A DNA stretch of 64,000 bases from Dryococelus australis (GCA_029891345.1 CM057009.1:290418966-290482965); one strand, 5' to 3'; positions 1 to 13,639 are shown, counted from the first letter of the stretch. Translations and numbers: made by a program. Notes: generated from the sequence alone by a model not told the origin.

Positions 1-640
1 AATTTCAATAAACCTAATAAACATTAATTAGCAATACATAGAAATATGAGCGGAATAAAAGTTACCTTGGGCTTATTTGTGTGCATGTTCACCGCTATCT
101 TTTAAGTGTGTATGACAAAAATGAGCAAAACGAGTTGCGTGCTTAAATTTAATGCGCCTTTTTCGTTCGACTGGTTGTTCCTTCGTTTTAATATTTATTC
201 CAACTGAGGCCGTCCTCTTAAAGAAATAACCCAACACATACCAATAACAAAAGGGTAATTACTACAGCCCTTTAACTCGCAGTTGTAACAGTGTTAAACA
301 CATTCGCGGCAAAATACTAACGTGCATTACATGTATTGTGCTGTGTCGTGGAAAACAAATATGTTAAAGCAAAATATCTGTCATCAATTCAGGCATCTTT
401 AAAGCGTCATAAAGCTGACATAAATAATGCTAGAGGCCTAAAGTATGAATATTCGTACGGAATGGTTTTTGGAATATGACAGAATTTTTTGAAAAGCTGT
501 AAACAGTAAACAGCACATTTGACAGGTATAAAATTGAAGTCACATTTCAATGTTTATGTTTAGGTGTAGCGAAAGTACACGAACACATGTACACACACAC
601 ACAATGGCATGTAAAAATTGATTTTGACAAATGCTACATG
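1..640. other. AT-rich non-coding stretch
   Basis: No reading frame here looks protein-like and no repeat shared with the rest of the window was recognised. There is a short CA run near 589-602. Confidence 0.6.
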
Positions 641-654
641 GCAGTCATATGGCA

Positions 655-762
655 ATGGTATTTTACATTTGGCGGAAGGATACGAAACGGGCATGTAAGT
701 AGATATTTAGCAGGGCTCCGAGAAAGTTGCTTTCAATGGGGAATGGACTACACGTTCCGTTT
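655..762 (+). repeat. Family A dispersed repeat, 3' fragment
   Basis: The stretch from 'ggcggaagga' to 'atggactac' matches the 3' part of the better preserved family A copies at 9215-9590, 28440-28790 and 34110-34405. It shares their order of motifs: a gcgga(a/g)gaata-like block, an 'agcagggct(c/t)c' block and a terminal 'tgaatggactac'-like block. Only the right end is visible here and it is diverged. Confidence 0.4.
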
Positions 763-3290
763 AAATAAATGTAACTTTGTGTTGAAAGGAGTACTTCCAT
801 GTGTTACAGGAGTGTGTTTATCCTCTCAATTGGCGAGCCCCTTACGCAGAAACAATCCCGTGTAAACAGTTTTTCAACATTTCGTTCCGTGTTGGTATTA
901 TTCCAGGTCACAGTATCAGGTGAGACAACCTGTAGATATAGCTTACCAGTTCGTTCTTTCTCTTCGTTTTTCTTTCATTTATTTATTTACTTTGGCATTT
1001 CTGTCCACATTATTTTGCTTGTAATGTCGATACACCTTTGCTATGACCAGACTGCAAAACAAGTATTTTCAACAATGAGTCTTGATATCTGGCAATGAAT
1101 TAACGTGATTTTGTATTCCATCTGCAACTGATTTTCCTGATTTGTTAAGGTCTCCCTGTATTCCCTTATTGTCACGATGTACAAACCCTGACGAATATAT
1201 TTTTTCCAGGATGTTGTAAGTAACTTACACCAAAATTTTACTGTGTCTCAGGTAAATGTATCCATAGTAAAGTAGTAAAGAATCTGAATTAGAATTGTTT
1301 ATCACTGTTAGAAATACTACAGTATTTGACAGTGTTAGAGGGATTTTTACACAATAGTTTGGATACGTAAGTAAGAAACGGACATTTTGAGGTACATTAT
1401 TTTGCTGTGGGTGTGATATAATATGAGTTAATTCATACAAACTAAAAACTCGATTCAGTCTCACTGCATTACCAGTAAAGGAAAATAAAGTAAAATATAC
1501 TGATTTATTAAAACCTGAACGAAAATTTTAATTTTTCCGCTTCAAAAAATTTACTTGTCGCAGTTGGCTGAAAACGCCTTAAAAAAACCAAAACTTTGTG
1601 TATCTATCACACCCTGAAGGTGTGAATTATGATCCAAGACAAGAATTTTCAAAGTCGAGTCACGCATTCTGCCAGAATTTTATGGAAATTGGTTAAGATC
1701 CTTCAAGTTTATCATGGGAACGAGCGTGCGATACAACATGCGCTCAGAGAGGCGACCCCACAAAGTATCTTAAAAACTTTGATAGCTCTATTCGGAGGTC
1801 ATTTTAAGCGAAGTTCATACACGCCATGTTTCTAATTTTACTCCGATGTCGGGTTACGCGCGTGACTTGACAAGCTCGCATAGAAAATTATGTTTTTAAA
1901 TTCTGGAATTATGTTTTATCAAGCGGAGATATGCACCACCAGATTACTTTTGTTTATCGCTCAGTCGGCTTGGCAGAGGCGCCAAGTTAAGTCACATTTC
2001 AAACGAGCTACGTTTTTATCCTTCGACGCCACCTCTTTATAGCATGTTCTCGAAGACTTTCGGATATACAGCACTGTGTGTACAGATATGCACAAGCTCA
2101 ACACCAGATGACTTCGCTGTTGGACGGGTTCACATTTCCGATCAAAGTAATCTGAATCCGATAGAATTGATTATTCATCAGGGTGGCACGCCTTTACGAG
2201 TAAGTTAAGATATTGCATGATTGAAGTCATATATGGCCATATGCGTAAAAGAAACACGTAGCGCTTAGTGCATTTGCTATACAACTACTGTGCGTTAAAG
2301 CTTTGCTATACATTCTTGGCATTAAATATTTGTCATTTTAAACCGGATTCTTGATTTAGCAGTTAAGATTGCTTGAAAATATAGAATTTTATAATCCTAG
2401 TGACCTACCTAATACACGATAATTCTAAAGTAAGTTATTTGTCAATTAATTGTAATATACGGTGAAAAACACATTATGTTCTATCTAACACTATAATAAG
2501 TTAATATTCAATTTAAGTAACCAATGAATGACATGGCGAATAATTAAAAGACAATTTTTTTTATATTTCCTCTTTAAAAGATTATATCCACAATAAATCA
2601 AAGAATCAATAATGGCCATTGAGATAGGACCCTAAACGAGAAATTAAGTGTTTATAAGAAATTCGAGTTTGATAAGTAATTTTTAAATGAAGTCTAGCAA
2701 AAACTCTTTATACACCTTGATCCAGGACCTCGCATTTAGGCCATTTCTACCATTCAGGGGATGGATTCTTAAATTAGTTTTTAACAAATTATGAATGCCT
2801 AGATATGAAAAATGTTTATATGCAGCAAGTCATAACACTTTGCCTTTGGTATAATGTTACTGAATTAACAACCATAGAAGAATAAAGAAATGTTTTCATA
2901 TATGCCTGTTAGAAACATATCATACGAAATTTATCATACTCTTTGGAAATGTATTATATAAACACTTAGTCTTGATAAAACATAACTATAAAAAAGATAT
3001 ATTGGTTTAGCTTATAATTATATTGTTACTCTAATAACAATAATTCTTTATCGTATTCCTTTTATATTGTTTCCGATTAAATGCATAATATTAACTTCTG
3101 ATTTCGAATAAATAATGTGCTAAAATGTTACTTATATAATGTATATTAAGACTGAATATAAATATAGTAAAATCAACAAAATACACAATCAAATAAACGA
3201 AATAAACAGGTACCTCAATATGCGTTCATTTGATCTTAATATGTTAGTTAATATATACACTAAAAGATAATGTTAATGAAATCAATTTTT
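763..3290. other. Gene-free AT-rich spacer
   Basis: Short open frames here have no recognisable protein character. The region 2200-3290 is very AT-rich. Nothing else could be supported by eye. Confidence 0.55.
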
Positions 3291-3291
3291 A

Positions 3292-6200
3292 TCACTCCCA
3301 TTCGTCATCATCTTCCTCTGCGTCTCTTTCAATTTTACAGGCGGGAAGTGTGCACACGTTAATGCACTTGAGTTAATTTAAATTGCAGATACATGTTGGC
3401 AGTTTACAGCTCTTAATGCAATTGCAAGGTAGTAGATATATAACAGTCTGTGGTGCTGGCTTACCTTGCATCGAGTTCACTACCAGTTGCTCTATTTCCA
3501 TGTGTTTTTCCAACTTCTACCCTCTCCCAATTGGACTAGTGTCCATGGATCATTCGGAAGACATCTCTTTCTAATAGCAGCTTGATAATTTGCACGGTGG
3601 GCATGTTTCTGTACACAGTACCGCAAGGTTGAAGTTGACGACTCTCTGTATCGCCATTATTTGCGTAGAAGCAGTTATATCTCATATTATTCACGTGATA
3701 TTTACAGGTTTTAGTGAGTATAGAAAACACGAGACTTTCTCCAATTTGTCCATTAGTTCTTCAGAGAGATTCCATTCGTCTCCGAGCTGCGAAGGTGTTT
3801 CCTTATATTCGTGATGGCAGACAGGATTTTTAATGCATTTTCTGTTAATATTCCTGAATATGTGTGACATCCAGTAAATGTATGAAGGCCAATCATTTTC
3901 ACAAGGTAAACAATTTCACCAAGAGTTTAAGGTTTTTTCCCTAACATCAAGGACTCTCATGCATATTTTAGCGCCACATCTCAAAGTTATTTAACCATGA
4001 TGTGTCGTGGAAGCCAAACACTTGATAAACACATCGTTGTCATCTGAGCATATCATTACTACCTCATAACCCTCATTAGCAGTATGTGCAGCAAATAGCA
4101 ACAAACAACCATCTGTTTCCTGGTGTGTACTTTGGATATCGGGTCTTTTATCTCTGCAGTTTGCGAAGAGCGGTTTGTTCACATGTTTACCAAAATCATT
4201 TTTTCCTTCATTCATTATCAAGAAATGGAATGAGAGTGGTTGTTTCTCTTACGTGGCTTGGGAATTTCTTCCACTCTTTGACAATTTGGGAAGATGAGAT
4301 GCTTTGTACTGGTGCCCGAGTTATTCCCCTCAGATTGCCCTTTCGGTGATATTTATAGATATCTTATTTAAGTATCAATCACAACATCGATTTTTCGACT
4401 CCAATTTCCTTCCCTCAAAACAATGGACAAGGCAAACATAGCCACCTCACCAAAGTTTGACTCCTCTCCTTTTTCTCTTTTTTAGCATCAGATACTGTGG
4501 CAGTATATCTAGGTATTTCGTCAGCAGAAGTTTTGAATATCTGCAATTATGTTACCACAAAAGCTTGGTATATCTTTCGTAACAGACCTTCTGAAGTGGC
4601 TAAATCCCATATCCAAAGTCATAAGGGAAGAGATAGTACATCTACTGATTTAAGGGTCTGTATTTGTGCTGTCACAATGACTCGCCCAATTAGTGCTTTA
4701 TCTGCTTTCGTGATGACTGTCCTGCCATTTCATTTGACCGTCGGTTGTTTTCTTGAACATATTAATGCATGTTAATATATTGTTAATTTTCGTCCGGTCA
4801 TCAAACTTCTTGATGAGTGGATTATTCTGAAGTATCTCAAGTTTGAAGTCTGTGTATCACTGTTCACCTATTTCATGTGACTTCATTACGTCGACTTCTA
4901 TGTCATCAGATGCAATTTATACTTCAGACAGACTAATAAGTTCATGTAGCCCAACTAATGTGTTCTGACCCAGACTAACAAATTTTGTAGCAATACATTT
5001 GTCTTTCTCAATTCGTGATTCATGTAGCTCTGCATGAGTAAGACATGATGTGTTGTTTTGAACCGTTTCCCTCATTTGACCCAAAAAGCACTTCTGTGTT
5101 CACCATTGTATAGTATCTTTTCACAGGATCTGGGTTGAGGTTAACTCTTGTTGTACTACCCATTGTATGTGTGTATTTTGTTTAAACATTACATCAACTG
5201 CTTGATCGACTGAAATTAATCAAAATGGTTTAATATCTGTCAGTTGGATTTAAAAGCATCCACTGATGCAGCTATGACATATCTCTAGATGTATCACTAC
5301 AGTTAATGCCATATCGGCATACTACACAGGAAGTTGTCTAGTGGAGTTCATCCAGTCATCTGCAAAACACCATGGGATCACACAGCATATGGCAGAATGA
5401 TACAAATACAAATTTCATTATCGAGCAGCATGAAACAATGTTAGCAAAACATCTTCAATAATATTCACATAATGATGTTCAAAAAACAGAGGAATATCCA
5501 TCGTCATGACGAAGATGCTCCAAGAATATATTCCAAAGCTGTTTACTTTTTGAAATACTGAATTCTTTAAGAAGTAGTCTATTATTTGTTAGTATAAGTC
5601 ATGCGTGAAAGCATTACCATCCTCAATGAAGGAGTAGGCCATTTAAATTTTGTGATCTTTATTCTTTTCTACCCAAGGGATGAATTGCAACCAAGAAAGT
5701 ATCAACATAGCTTCATACATGCACTTATGTACTCTAACTGCACGATTGTACGTGCGACATTCTGGAACTGATGGTATTTATACTTCTGCTATTATGTCTG
5801 CTTCAATACAAAGGTTGCGAAGGCCAGCATCTTGAACACATTTTGCAAGAATGGACATGGCTTTGCAAATTGTATGAAAGATGCCAATTCATTAAATAAT
5901 GATGCTGTATGTAGCTTTTTGCTCCAAATGATCTCAGTTGCTCTTGCATTAAGAGATTGATCAATTAACACTAAATTTTCGTCCAATGCAGTGATTTCGG
6001 TATCAATTCTGAATGTTACGAAATTTCATTACAGATTTCAGCTCAGTTACAAGTGCATTAATGTTGGGCAAGTAGCCAATGAAATACTGCATTACACTAA
6101 TTAAGTCTCTCTTGCCACATAACAACAAAAAATGTGTTCTTATTTAGTGTAAGTTTCACTTCGGCAAAACATTCTGGTTTAACTTCAGTACTTGTCATCA

Positions 6201-7680
6201 ATGGCTGAGGCCCATTTCTTTCAACAAAAACATACATGCACAATTTATTCAGTATTTGTGATGGACAGTGGTATTCTCTTTTGTTTCTCAGTGCTCGAGA
6301 GATGAACTTTAAAAAATTGTGGGATCCACAACTATAAGATTGACTTGATGGGTTGTCCTTTTACCAGTAAGATTCTCTTCCAGGCTATTGGTTCTATCTG
6401 GTAAGTTAGTAAAGACACGTGACTGTTTTGCAGCTGGAAGAACAAGTTATTCATTTAAAGAAACAGAAAGTTTCTCAAGACACAAGGTGGTATCATTTTA
6501 TTTCAGGTGTTAGTATGAAAATCCACGACCAAGTCTTTTGAGAGTGCAAATGATTTCAGCATTGCCTGTCGGAATTTTTGTGGCATATGAGAGCAACAGG
6601 TGCTTGGGAGTTTTCTGCTGGCCATCTGTCACTGCATCTGAATCATAATAAAAGTAAGGAGACCCTTTTGTAGGGATAGGTTTTCTGAGTATCCATTCAG
6701 AAGTCCCAATAGGAAGGCACTGTAGATGAATTTTTATGGACATCCGAAGAATTATATGGCCATGGTGTTGAAGTCAAGGTTGTTTTGGTCATTGTTCTTC
6801 ATGCAGTAATGTCTGATCAATGTTCTTGTCAATATCTGTTGCCTTAACATTCAGATATGACAATTCTCTTTACAAATATTTGTTTACTATTACAACATCT
6901 TGTAGTGTGAGATTATAGGGTTGGACAAATAATTTCCCTTGGTTATCTGGGAATACATGCAGAATATCACTGAAATATGACTCAATCTTTCTTCTGATAT
7001 GCTTCCTTGTTAATTTGTCTATTCCTTGTATTACCCTGTGTCTCATGTGGGTTTCAAGCTTTCAGTAAGAGTCGGCACTTGTACTATTTTTTGTTAATAA
7101 CAATCACATTTATAATGGACTGACCTATGCCATCATATGTTTCGTCTTTCATATTTTTGTAGTGATCACTGAGTTGAATACTACACACAAAATCTTCTTC
7201 CTTTGCTTTACCATAGTATAGTTCGTATAACAAGATACATTATAATGGGCTTCTTCAGCCACTTTTTCCCTACTACAAACTGCTAAGATCTTTGAATCAC
7301 AACTTATGTTTGTGCACTCTCGAAGTCTTTCAGCAGCTCTAAGTTCTGTGGCCTTAACTAATTTATCATGTGTCTTTGTTCCCTTGTGTAATTTTATCTT
7401 TTCATAAAATATATATTCTTCAGCTTACGAATTTGACTGTAGTGACGTTATTTTGTTTTACTTGTGCACTCATTAATTCCAGCATCATCACTGATACGTG
7501 CTTCAACTTATTGCTAATGATTCTCTAAACACATTTTCATAGTAAAATTACGTTTGCACTTACTGTGGTAAATTATTTGGGGAACTGCATTGCTTTCCAC
7601 ATTCCTTGCAGTGTCTTAACTTTGGGATATTAGTTCTTACTTGCTGCCTCCAGAGTCATCCTTGATGAGTCCTGTGAGGT
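3292..7680 (-). pseudogene. Decayed copy of a large uncharacterised invertebrate multi-copy protein family (PIN-like region, CXC-type tail)
   Basis: Read on the minus strand, successive short frames line up in the order of one long protein family that I recall as repeated and unnamed in insects, cnidarians and molluscs. Near 7300 the frame reads ELRAAERLRE followed by a C-x3-Y pair. Near 6950-7000 it reads KHIRRKIESYF and VFPDNQGKLFVQPYNLT. Near 6590 it reads TPKHLLLSYA. At 6370-6420 it reads LEENLTGKRTTHQVN. At 5792-5990 it reads LIDQSLNARATEI. At 4020-4150 is a QETD...ICSDDNDVF block that I read as the PIN-like nuclease-type acid motif. Near 3920 it reads HTFTGCHTYSG. The tail ends with ANYQAAI, a cysteine cluster PCNCIKSCKLPTCIC (a CXC/tesmin-like pattern) and an acidic end at the stop codon at 3292-3294. 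Frameshifts and stops occur throughout, so it cannot be expressed whole. No introns are evident, which suggests a mobile or retro-copied origin, but the mobilisation mechanism is unknown. Function is unknown. Confidence 0.7.
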
Positions 7681-8590
7681 TGTCAGTGGATCTCCAGGTC
7701 TGATGTTTGACAATAAATGAACTGTACACGGGAGATAAGAGTTTGCTTATTTCAGCATTCATCATGATGGCGCATGGACGTTCACCACTGGCTAAGAAAC
7801 AGAAAGATTTACAATGTTATTATACTATCATTATTATAATGACGAGTTATAATCATATTAACCATAATTATTATGTATGTTATTTCTAAAAAACCAACTG
7901 CCACAATAATAAACATGATAGAATTCCAGTTTTCATAAATTTATTTCAGGAGTGGAGTATTAATGCATATATGCAAAGAGTTATGGCATACTATTTTGCA
8001 CACTGTCCACCTTTGTGCATTCACAATTGGCGAAAAAATCATATTATATTATAACCCATCCTACAAGTGGTACCGTTAACATGGCCGACTCAAGACCTAG
8101 TCCTAGAATTTCATGTATCTCACTGATGTTCAAGCGAACTGGAAATAATAAATCAAAGTCTTGATGTTTTGTAAAATATAAATTTTCAATTCAATGCAAT
8201 AATATTTTGCAAAAAGTTGTTGGCTACAAAAATAATTTCCCCCCTACTTTATATACGTTACACAAAATAATCTGAGTAGTATTATATTCATTTTCCCACC
8301 AGTTTCTTAATGACGTTTGATGAATGCAGTGGTTAAGCTGGTTTGCGATTAGCTGGTAATTTGGATACCAACATTTGAAAAATGCCCCTGTTCTCTAATT
8401 ATTTTATTAAAAGAGACAGACTGACTGGCGTGCTCCCGATAAAGTTGGCAAAATGCATGCGGTATAGTTTAATGTTCTAACGTCGTTTTAAAATTTCTAC
8501 ATTTAAATTGTGGATAGTTTTATTTTTAATTCCGTTTTAGTTTGCTTTCTGCGCGTAAGAGTAACAATGAGTACGTCGGTAACAAATAAG
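7681..8590. other. Gene-free spacer
   Basis: AT-rich sequence with no protein-like frame and no repeat recognised. It lies upstream (5' side) of the decayed minus-strand gene, so it could contain that gene's lost start, but no boundary repeat was seen. Confidence 0.5.
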
Positions 8591-8599
8591 CGTTACTAG

Positions 8600-8700
8600 C
8601 AATTTTATATTTATACTTGGTTGATGCATGAATAAAGTGATCGGGCCGATTGCAATGTTAATTTTACACATGGCTGTAAGGAAAAACAAATTGGGTTGAA
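8600..8700 (+). repeat. Family B inverted-repeat element, internal fragment
   Basis: The string 'gcatgaataaagtgat' followed by 'ggcc', 'caatgttaattttac' and 'tgtaagg' corresponds to the conserved internal part of the family B copies at 49162-49587 and 52714-53365. No terminal repeats are retained. Confidence 0.45.
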
Positions 8701-9214
8701 CAAGACACGAGAATCTGTGAACCGTCGAGGCCGTGGTTAACACGCATGCGTTTGTGTGGCGGTCAGGGTGCGAATTAAACTTTTTGCTGAAGGGCAGGGG
8801 TATTTTTTTTTGCAGCGAACTAAAGAGTTTTGGAAATTCGAGTTTTCCAGCAAAGCGGTGGCAGGAAGTTTACTTACATATCGTTTATAAATCTGTGTTT
8901 AGGAGATTAAGGGTACTGTCTCACAAATATGGAACGTGACACGAGTGCTCTTTGCCACGATACCTTGACGGCTCGTAAGTGTCCTTTCCTACAGGCTAAA
9001 TCGCTTGTTATTGCGTGTAGGAGATAGTGCCTAGCACCTCATGAAAGAGCATACAATACAATAAAATAATTTTAAAACCTCAATTTTTTAAAATGCACAT
9101 TGTGCATTTACTTGTGATGAACAGAAATAAACTTTAGTGTGTAGCGTATTCATGGTATCATTACACTTTTTGAATAAAACCTTTGAAAAACCAACCCATG
9201 CATGAAGTGCTCGG

Positions 9215-9590
9215 TTGTTTCCTAAATACTTCCTGTTTCATAGGAATGTTATAAGTCTGTTAATATAAAAAGGAACTTATTTTTGGTGAAATTAGACTGT
9301 TACTTATATTTTATCTATCAATTATAATATTTCATTTATAATAAATATTAATAAAACAGAGATAAAAATGTGTGTTGGTAATGGCCGGTAAGAAATAGTT
9401 CTTACGCAAGATATTGTTACCCTGAGTGGGCACGAATACGGTGCACAGTCCCTTTGGTGAAATTTTCTAGATTCGGTTGAAGCTTCGTTTGCATGAGGTG
9501 GAGGAATATCCAGGAAGTAGAACTTTAGCAGGTCTTCAGAAAAGTTGGAAGCAGCCGTGAATGGGCTATAACATGTTTCCAATCTGTGCC
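9215..9590 (+). repeat. Family A dispersed repeat
   Basis: One of three good copies. The left part is AT-rich ('atatttcatttataataaatat'-type sequence), followed by 'tgtgtgttggta', a 'ggcacgaa...ggtg' block, 'gaggtggaggaatatcc', 'actttagcaggtcttcagaaaagttg' and the terminal 'ccgtgaatgg'. The right end resembles the right end of family B, so A and B are probably related non-autonomous DNA transposons. No coding capacity is seen. Confidence 0.6.
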
Positions 9591-11405
9591 TGGCGTGAAA
9601 TTAAATACACGGAGAGTGACGCGAAACTTTGTGCTACACCGCAAACCTGGGTTCCGACATGTGCTATATATTAGTCGTCTGTGGCCTCGTGCACTTTCCA
9701 GCCATTACCTGCCGTCTCAAGTAGGTGTCAAGCGTTCTCGTTGTGATTTGTAGGTGGGAACTGCTCATCTCATCATTCATCATGCATCATTACTCCTCAA
9801 GGAGGTAAATAACTTCTTCAGGGAGGGAAATCATTTTCCCTGGCAGGGAAATCATTTTTCTTACGTGAGTCAGGTCAAAGATTTCATGAGAGAGGGAATT
9901 CCCTTGCACACTGTTGGCAGCCATGATGACTGTGAATGCGTATTTTCGACCATCATTTTTCAACATAGTGTCCCAACCCACCACAATGCCAGAGAGTTCA
10001 AATTCGTTTAAGTATTAGTGAATTATTAGAGGAGCCTGTAGCAACTGTATTTACCTAGGTTGGACCTTCGGGGATAAATCGCCCTTTGGCATCCCCAATA
10101 ACTGCCGACAGACCATGGGAAAGAGCTCTCGATTGGAGTAGTGATTCCGATTTCGAGGACTGGCTGTCTCACATGTAATCTGGTGTGAGTAGCAGCAAGC
10201 GGTAACAGTATTGTGTGCTGTGTGGGTGGCTGCATTGTGTGTTAAAAGTGATGTGAATTTTACAGTTAGGTCAGTGCTTAACATTGTGTGATATATTGTG
10301 ATTGTTATTGCAAATTATATTGTTAGATATATGAATATTTTGATAAAAATAATAATGCAAAATAGAACATTTTTTAGTGTCCCATTCATTTGCTAAATAT
10401 ACAGTGTTAAATGTTATACGGTGATTGAAGTCACCTAAGCCCACCTACACTGATTAAGGTTGGCTAACCAAACTGATCTAACATAACTTAACCTAGGGTG
10501 ATCTAACCTGACCTAATCCAAACTTAATTAACCTATAATACTAGTTGAACGAATGTTTTTTGCAGTTCAGACAAACGTAGAAAAGTTGGTAACTAAGTTG
10601 CAGATTTTCCACGCGCATGCGTATTCGCGACGACAACTATCATCAGGCGCTTAAAAAAAATTATCTGAGCAGGTTTTCAAAAGGGCTCACTTCTACGCGA
10701 ATCAATTTTACTAGGAATTAGGTCAAGGGGTATGTTGATTTTTATATATGCGGTGGAAGAATACACTAAAGGCAGGAAGACGGTACTAAGCACAGCTTTC
10801 TAAAGTGCCCCGATAATCGTGAACCAATCTCACAGACAAGGACATAGGAATTCACTGCACGTTGGTAGAAAACTTTTTTAAATCACTGATTTACAGTCAC
10901 TAAAATAATCATTCATCTCTCTCAGTGAACATAGTGGAGTATTGTTTTTTTCATCGGTTCGCTATTAAATTGAAGTGTTTAGCGAGCGATTCGCGCAGAT
11001 TCTTCTGAAGTGCAACACCCTGTACGGCTTCCCCTAGAGAATAAAATAAAATCGCCTGCATTCGTACTTACTGTAGTTAGTATCCAGCGATTTTTTTCCT
11101 TGTAAGATTGATTAAGTCTTTGTCGTGTGAAAGGCAGTAGTAAAAGTCGCTGCCTTGAAAATTGATCAGAAACATGCTGGGCCAGCGACGAGTTTGTTTG
11201 TTGAACCTTATGAAATCGGACATGCGTGTGATCTGCGATCGTGCGCGAGTTGCTTGTGTTGACAGACGATGAAAAATCACTAAAGGAGTGCGACAGTCGA
11301 TGTTCCCCAATAATTATCATAAGGACTCTGCATCCGCGAGACAGGAGGGCTTATATCACACCGCTGTCCACGTGCATTCCTTGTAGAACAAGAGTTCAAG
11401 CCCGG
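9591..11405. other. Gene-free spacer with degenerate CCTAA-like stretch
   Basis: At 9803-9862 a short unit ending 'gggaaatcattttt' occurs twice. At 10455-10545 the sequence is built from degenerate 'taacct/gatctaacc' units, reminiscent of the insect telomeric CCTAA motif, but too irregular to call telomeric. A frame near 10110-10160 reads a short acidic stretch, not enough to call a gene. Confidence 0.45.
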
Positions 11406-11411
11406 GAGTCT

Positions 11412-12212
11412 AAAGGTTGAAGTAAAGTCACTGCCTATGGGGCACTACGCCCGACTATACAACGCGAAGAACTGATAAAAAAAAGTAGTACAGACACCAT
11501 GAAAATTGTCAGCAAAATGCGATTAATGCTGTATATGAAAAGGGAATGTACATATTTTGCAACATTATAAAATATTTTACTCAAATATACTTTTTAAATG
11601 TAAAAAATAATAATTTATTAAAATAGTCTAAATTTTTAACAAAATTTAAGCGCATTTCCACTCTCGATGCTTCATAAAGAAGGGTTTGCAAGGAAATCTT
11701 TTTAAAAGAAAATCATCACAATATTTACTGTATTAATGTGTAAGGAAATTGTAATAATAATAAAGGAAATAATTTTAAACAATTCTTATGTGCGTCCATT
11801 TGTCACAAGCATTTATAGCTTAAACTGACGTAAATAAAGTTAGTTATAAATTTGATATGATACATTATTGCTATGATTTTATTACACATTATCACAGTAA
11901 ATATCATGACGATCTTCCTTAAAGAAGATTTCCTTGCAAATTCTGCTTTCCGAAGCATCTAGAATGGAAATGCGCTAAATTTCTGTGAAACATACAGAAT
12001 ATTTTAATCGATTATGTTTTTACATTGAAAAAGTATATTTTAGTAAAATATTTTATAATGTTGCAAAATATATACATTCTTCTTTCTTATACAGCGTAAA
12101 TATTACTTTTCTGACAATATTTATAATCTCTGTACTTTTTTGTATGAGTTCTTCACGTTGTACAGTTGGGTGCAGTGCTCCATAGGCACAGTGGCTTCAC
12201 TTCGAAGTTAAG
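11412..12212. mobile_element. Foldback (long inverted repeat) element, copy 1
   Basis: The left half and the reverse complement of the right half match over most of their length. The outer end reads 'ggttgaagtaaagtcactgc' on the left and, inverted, 'cttcgaagtgaagccactgt' on the right. Inner matches include 'tattttgcaacattataaaa' against its inverse near 12052-12070. Both halves also carry a 'gaagcat' plus 'cctttgcaag'-like block. The whole unit is about 800 bp, close to a giant hairpin with arms near 380 bp and an AT-rich centre around 11800. It has no protein-coding frame, so it must depend on a transposase elsewhere. A second copy lies at 16551-17348. Confidence 0.75.
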
Positions 12213-13390
12213 ACTCTTTCACACGATCAACTTTTCTTCAAATAACTTTAAACTTACATTGAATTCAATTCAGTGAATGTTATATGATGTCACGTGAACG
12301 TCATAATAGCGGCCATTTCCTCTTTCAATTACTTGAATGTTTTTTTTTCCTTCAAGTTTTTCGTTTATATGTTCTATATTTTCTTGAATCCAAAATTTCA
12401 ATCGCCGATTGCATTTCTGACAATGTTAATGGAAGTAATCTAGTAATAATGGAGTTGTGTCCGCACATTTGATAGTTGTTACAAAATAAGGAAATGCCTT
12501 TTTTAAAAGAAAATGTACAATAATATGAAGAACATTTCTCTCGGTATTTTTCAACTGGTTTCATTAAAAGGTCTGCGATAAATTTTCACGTGGTGACTTG
12601 AAAGCTCATCAAATGCAATTCATAGAAATCCAAATTAAGTGGTTTTTTGGTTAAATTAATTGAACTCAAGTAACTGAATTAAATAAATATTTGATAGCGT
12701 GAAAACGTCTTTAGATTATAAATTGGGGCGATGACTTGAGGGAACAGCCTCTTTCTACTATAGACTGAAATGTATTATGTTAAAATATAATACCATGCAT
12801 AGAGGTTTCGTCTTTTCTATTAAGACAGCCACCTACACACACCGCAAGGCCAACCTGTGCATGGGACTTAAGATTAGAGCAGGGCAAAGGTGTGCGTCCG
12901 GAAAAATTGCTAAATACAATTGAATTTGCACCTATAAGTATTAGGGTGTCGACCCTGTGCAAGGCTGCAAGGTGTCTCGGCGAAGCGTCGTCACATGCGG
13001 GAAGACCTGGTTTATGCGAACGGCATCGAAACCACGCAGTAAGTTTCGTTCCGTCCTTTCAACATACCTAGTATTTTGGTTAATTGCTAATATTATATCA
13101 AAAAACGAGAAGTAACTGTTAGAAAATTATCGACGAGGTTTTTCTGATTCAGTGGTTTTTGTGTGCGTTTTGATACAACAGAAAAAATATTGTTCTGCTT
13201 AAGATGGCACCATTTCTTGGCGACTGAAGAAATACTGCGAGGCTAATGTGCGCACGCGTAAGTCGGGCGAAAGTTTGCATCGCAAAATTTTGCCCCACTT
13301 GTAAACCTTTACTACGGTCGTTATAAATTACTTATGGAATGAGCACCTCACTACTGTTACTGTTTTAATAATTAAATATAATAGTCAACT
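12213..13390. other. Gene-free spacer
   Basis: Mixed-composition sequence without a recognisable protein frame or a repeat seen elsewhere in the window. Confidence 0.5.
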
Positions 13391-13395
13391 ATTAT

Positions 13396-13626
13396 TTGTA
13401 CTGTCAGGACTGTTACGTATTAAGTTCAACCTCTGAAATACTCATTTGTGCGCATTGTTACATGAATCATCAAAAGAAAATGAATCGAAAAGTTTGTATA
13501 CCGGAAATATTAATGATAGCTCAGCGGAGACTTGCAGAAGGGGCTTCGAGACGTAGATTCGCTGCTGGTTTCGGCACATCAAAGACAGGTCCACGTAAGA
13601 GACTGAAACAGGCGAGAATCACTTGA
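13396..13626 (+). pseudogene. Possible pogo/psq-type helix-turn-helix transposase fragment
   Basis: A 76-residue open frame. Residues about 45-72 read RRLAEGASRRRFAAGFGTSK followed by a basic GPRKRLKQ tail. This fits the spacing of the psq/CENP-B-type helix-turn-helix found at the N terminus of pogo-like transposases (a glycine turn, 'S-x-R-x-A-A-x-x-F-G', then a basic recognition helix). The upstream part contains several C-x2-C pairs but no clear zinc finger. Nothing resembling a DDE catalytic domain follows, so this would be a truncated relic. The assignment rests on a short pattern and could be chance. Confidence 0.3.
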
Positions 13627-13639
13627 TATTTAAATACTT

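Noticed and set aside
10979-11320. 113-residue minus-strand frame
   Set aside because: A second overlapping frame is equally open, the product is low-complexity S/T/R-rich, and no domain was recognised.
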